A stretch of 6,942 nt of DNA, from contig CAINKA010000011.1 of assembly GCA_903849835.1 (NCBI GenBank), forward strand, positions 1 to 6,942, in the 5' to 3' direction. The translations under genes were made by a program, and so were the position numbers. The first letter of the stretch is position 1. The number at the start of each line of letters is the position of its first letter. This DNA is from an uncultured Alphaproteobacteria bacterium (GTDB taxonomy: Bacteria > Pseudomonadota > Alphaproteobacteria > Rickettsiales > UBA1997). The notes under the pieces are model-generated. The model was not told the origin of the DNA, made no database searches, and saw only the letters and a list, made by a program, of their open reading frames with translations. Below, piece by piece: positions 6,046-6,942 of the stretch.

Positions 6046-6086
6046 GGATCCTTTCAAACTCTTTCCCACTGCAATTTTTTTCAAGC

Positions 6087-6872
6087 ATGTTTTCCAAAAT
6101 TTTATCCGGCGTAGAAAAACTTGGGCATTTCACTTTGATGAATTTGGCCAAGCTTGGCGAGATGGTTCTATTCATGCTCAACGCTGTCCGGCACTGCTTC
6201 ACGCCACCTTTTTATCCGCGATTAATTCTCCGCCAATTTTTACAAATCGGCTATTTTTCTTTACCCGTCGTCGGTCTCACCGCAATTTTTTCCGGCGCAG
6301 TTTTGGCATTACAAAGCTATTCCGGATTCTCTCGTTTCAACGCTGAAAGCACAATTGCAACTGTCGTAGTTTTATCAATCACGCGCGAACTCGGACCAGT
6401 ATTGGCAGGATTAATGGTGGCGGGACGCGTTGGCGCATCAATGGCAGCGGCGATTGGCACCATGAAAGTCACAGAACAACTCGACGCACTGCGCACTCTT
6501 TCCATCAACCCCTTCAAATATCTCATCGCTCCGCGAATCATTGCTGGCGTGCTCATGTTGCCATTTTTAGTTTTGATCGCCGACATTATCGGCGTGATGG
6601 GCGGATATTTGGTCAGCGTTCATTCTCTCGGATTTTCTTCCGGGCCTTACATCAGCAACACTTTCAAATTTTTGGAGCAAATCGATGTGGTTTCGGGCCT
6701 CGTAAAATCTGCTTTCTTCGGCTTCGTGATTTCAATCATGGGCTGCTATTTCGGCTATAATTCGAAAGGCGGTGCCGAAGGAGTTGGTATCGCTACAACC
6801 AATGCTGTCGTGGCTGCGTCAATTGTGATTCTCTTGCTGAATTACATCATCACCGGTTGGTTTTTTGGATAA
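6087..6872 (+). CDS. mlaE: MlaE-type phospholipid ABC transporter permease
   Basis: MlaE is the inner-membrane permease of the MlaFEDB complex, which moves phospholipids between the inner membrane and the periplasmic carrier path and maintains outer-membrane lipid asymmetry. The 261-residue length is typical. Family motifs are clear: SLPVVGLTAIFSGAVLALQ (58-76), ITRELGPVLAGLMVAGRVGA (98-117), the EQLDALRTL coupling motif (130-138) that faces the ATPase, ADIIGVMGGYLV (165-176) and GAEGVGIATTNAVV (229-242). Several hydrophobic segments separate them. The ATG at 6087 gives the normal family length and keeps the amphipathic N-terminal helix; it has no Shine-Dalgarno sequence. mlaF (ATPase) and mlaD would be expected downstream, but only a palindrome begins before the window ends. 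It is divergent from the uptake cluster with very little space between the starts. Confidence 0.95.
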   Translation: MFSKILSGVEKLGHFTLMNLAKLGEMVLFMLNAVRHCFTPPFYPRLILRQFLQIGYFSLPVVGLTAIFSGAVLALQSYSGFSRFNAESTIATVVVLSITRELGPVLAGLMVAGRVGASMAAAIGTMKVTEQLDALRTLSINPFKYLIAPRIIAGVLMLPFLVLIADIIGVMGGYLVSVHSLGFSSGPYISNTFKFLEQIDVVSGLVKSAFFGFVISIMGCYFGYNSKGGAEGVGIATTNAVVAASIVILLLNYIITGWFFG

Positions 6873-6886
6873 TTTTTTTGTGTGGC

Positions 6887-6942
6887 GTCATGCCGAGCCT
6901 GTCGAAGCATGATTCGTGTCACCGCGCCCAGAATCATGCTTC
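6887..6942. repeat. Dispersed palindromic repeat, copy 3 (cut by the window end)
   Basis: The left arm starts at 6887, 14 nt after the mlaE stop, with the same core GAGCCTGTCGAAGCATGATT as copy 1 apart from one T-to-C change near its start. After a 15-nt loop (6916-6930) the right arm begins; 6904-6915 pairs with 6931-6942 over the 12 bp that are visible. By analogy with copies 1 and 2 the arm should continue about 17 nt beyond the window. Confidence 0.85.

Noticed and set aside
6046..6086. A Fur-box or other iron-responsive operator, searched for before the uptake cluster.
   Set aside because: No convincing inverted hexamer pattern is present; the region is AT-rich with a T-run but no symmetric operator I could support.

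Overview
The window looks like chromosomal DNA from an AT-rich Gram-negative bacterium. It encodes an outer-membrane TonB-dependent receptor, a TonB/ExbB/ExbD energiser, a periplasmic-oxidation protein (DsbB) and MlaE of the outer-membrane lipid-asymmetry transporter. The MlaE sequence resembles, from memory, MlaE of Rickettsiales and other Alphaproteobacteria. A lineage near that order is therefore my best guess, but the sequence does not prove it. A complete glucose-6-phosphate isomerase argues against a strongly reduced Rickettsia-like metabolism. Nothing in the window is clearly phage, plasmid or transposon derived.

Layout: positions 1-190 carry no supported gene; they hold a 27-bp perfect palindromic repeat and a 7-bp tandem repeat that runs up to the pgi start. 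A compact pgi (191-1414, +) is followed by a second palindrome copy and then dsbB (1513-2001, +). The dsbB 3' end overlaps, tail to tail by 38 bp, the last gene of a five-gene minus-strand cluster. Read in its own direction this cluster is: a small CxxC membrane protein resembling DUF2946 (5659-6045), a 705-residue TonB-dependent receptor (3500-5617), exbB (2865-3491), exbD (2467-2868) and a short tonB (1964-2470). exbB/exbD and exbD/tonB each overlap by ATGA. Divergently, mlaE (6087-6872, +) begins almost at the 5' end of the cluster. It is followed by a third palindrome copy that runs off the window.

How the genes work together: the minus-strand cluster reads as a self-contained outer-membrane uptake unit. 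The receptor binds and gates a substrate, ExbB-ExbD use the proton gradient, and TonB carries the force across the periplasm. The small CxxC/His protein encoded first may help handle the substrate, with a metal or metal complex the first guess. The substrate cannot be read from the sequence. pgi (sugar-phosphate metabolism), dsbB (disulfide formation) and mlaE (phospholipid transport) are housekeeping neighbours with no obvious link to the uptake unit.

The most noteworthy non-coding signal is the palindrome family. Three copies share one consensus, sit in intergenic gaps, and differ by changes that are mostly compensated on the opposite arm. All genes appear intact; I see no frameshifts, RNA genes or CRISPR arrays.
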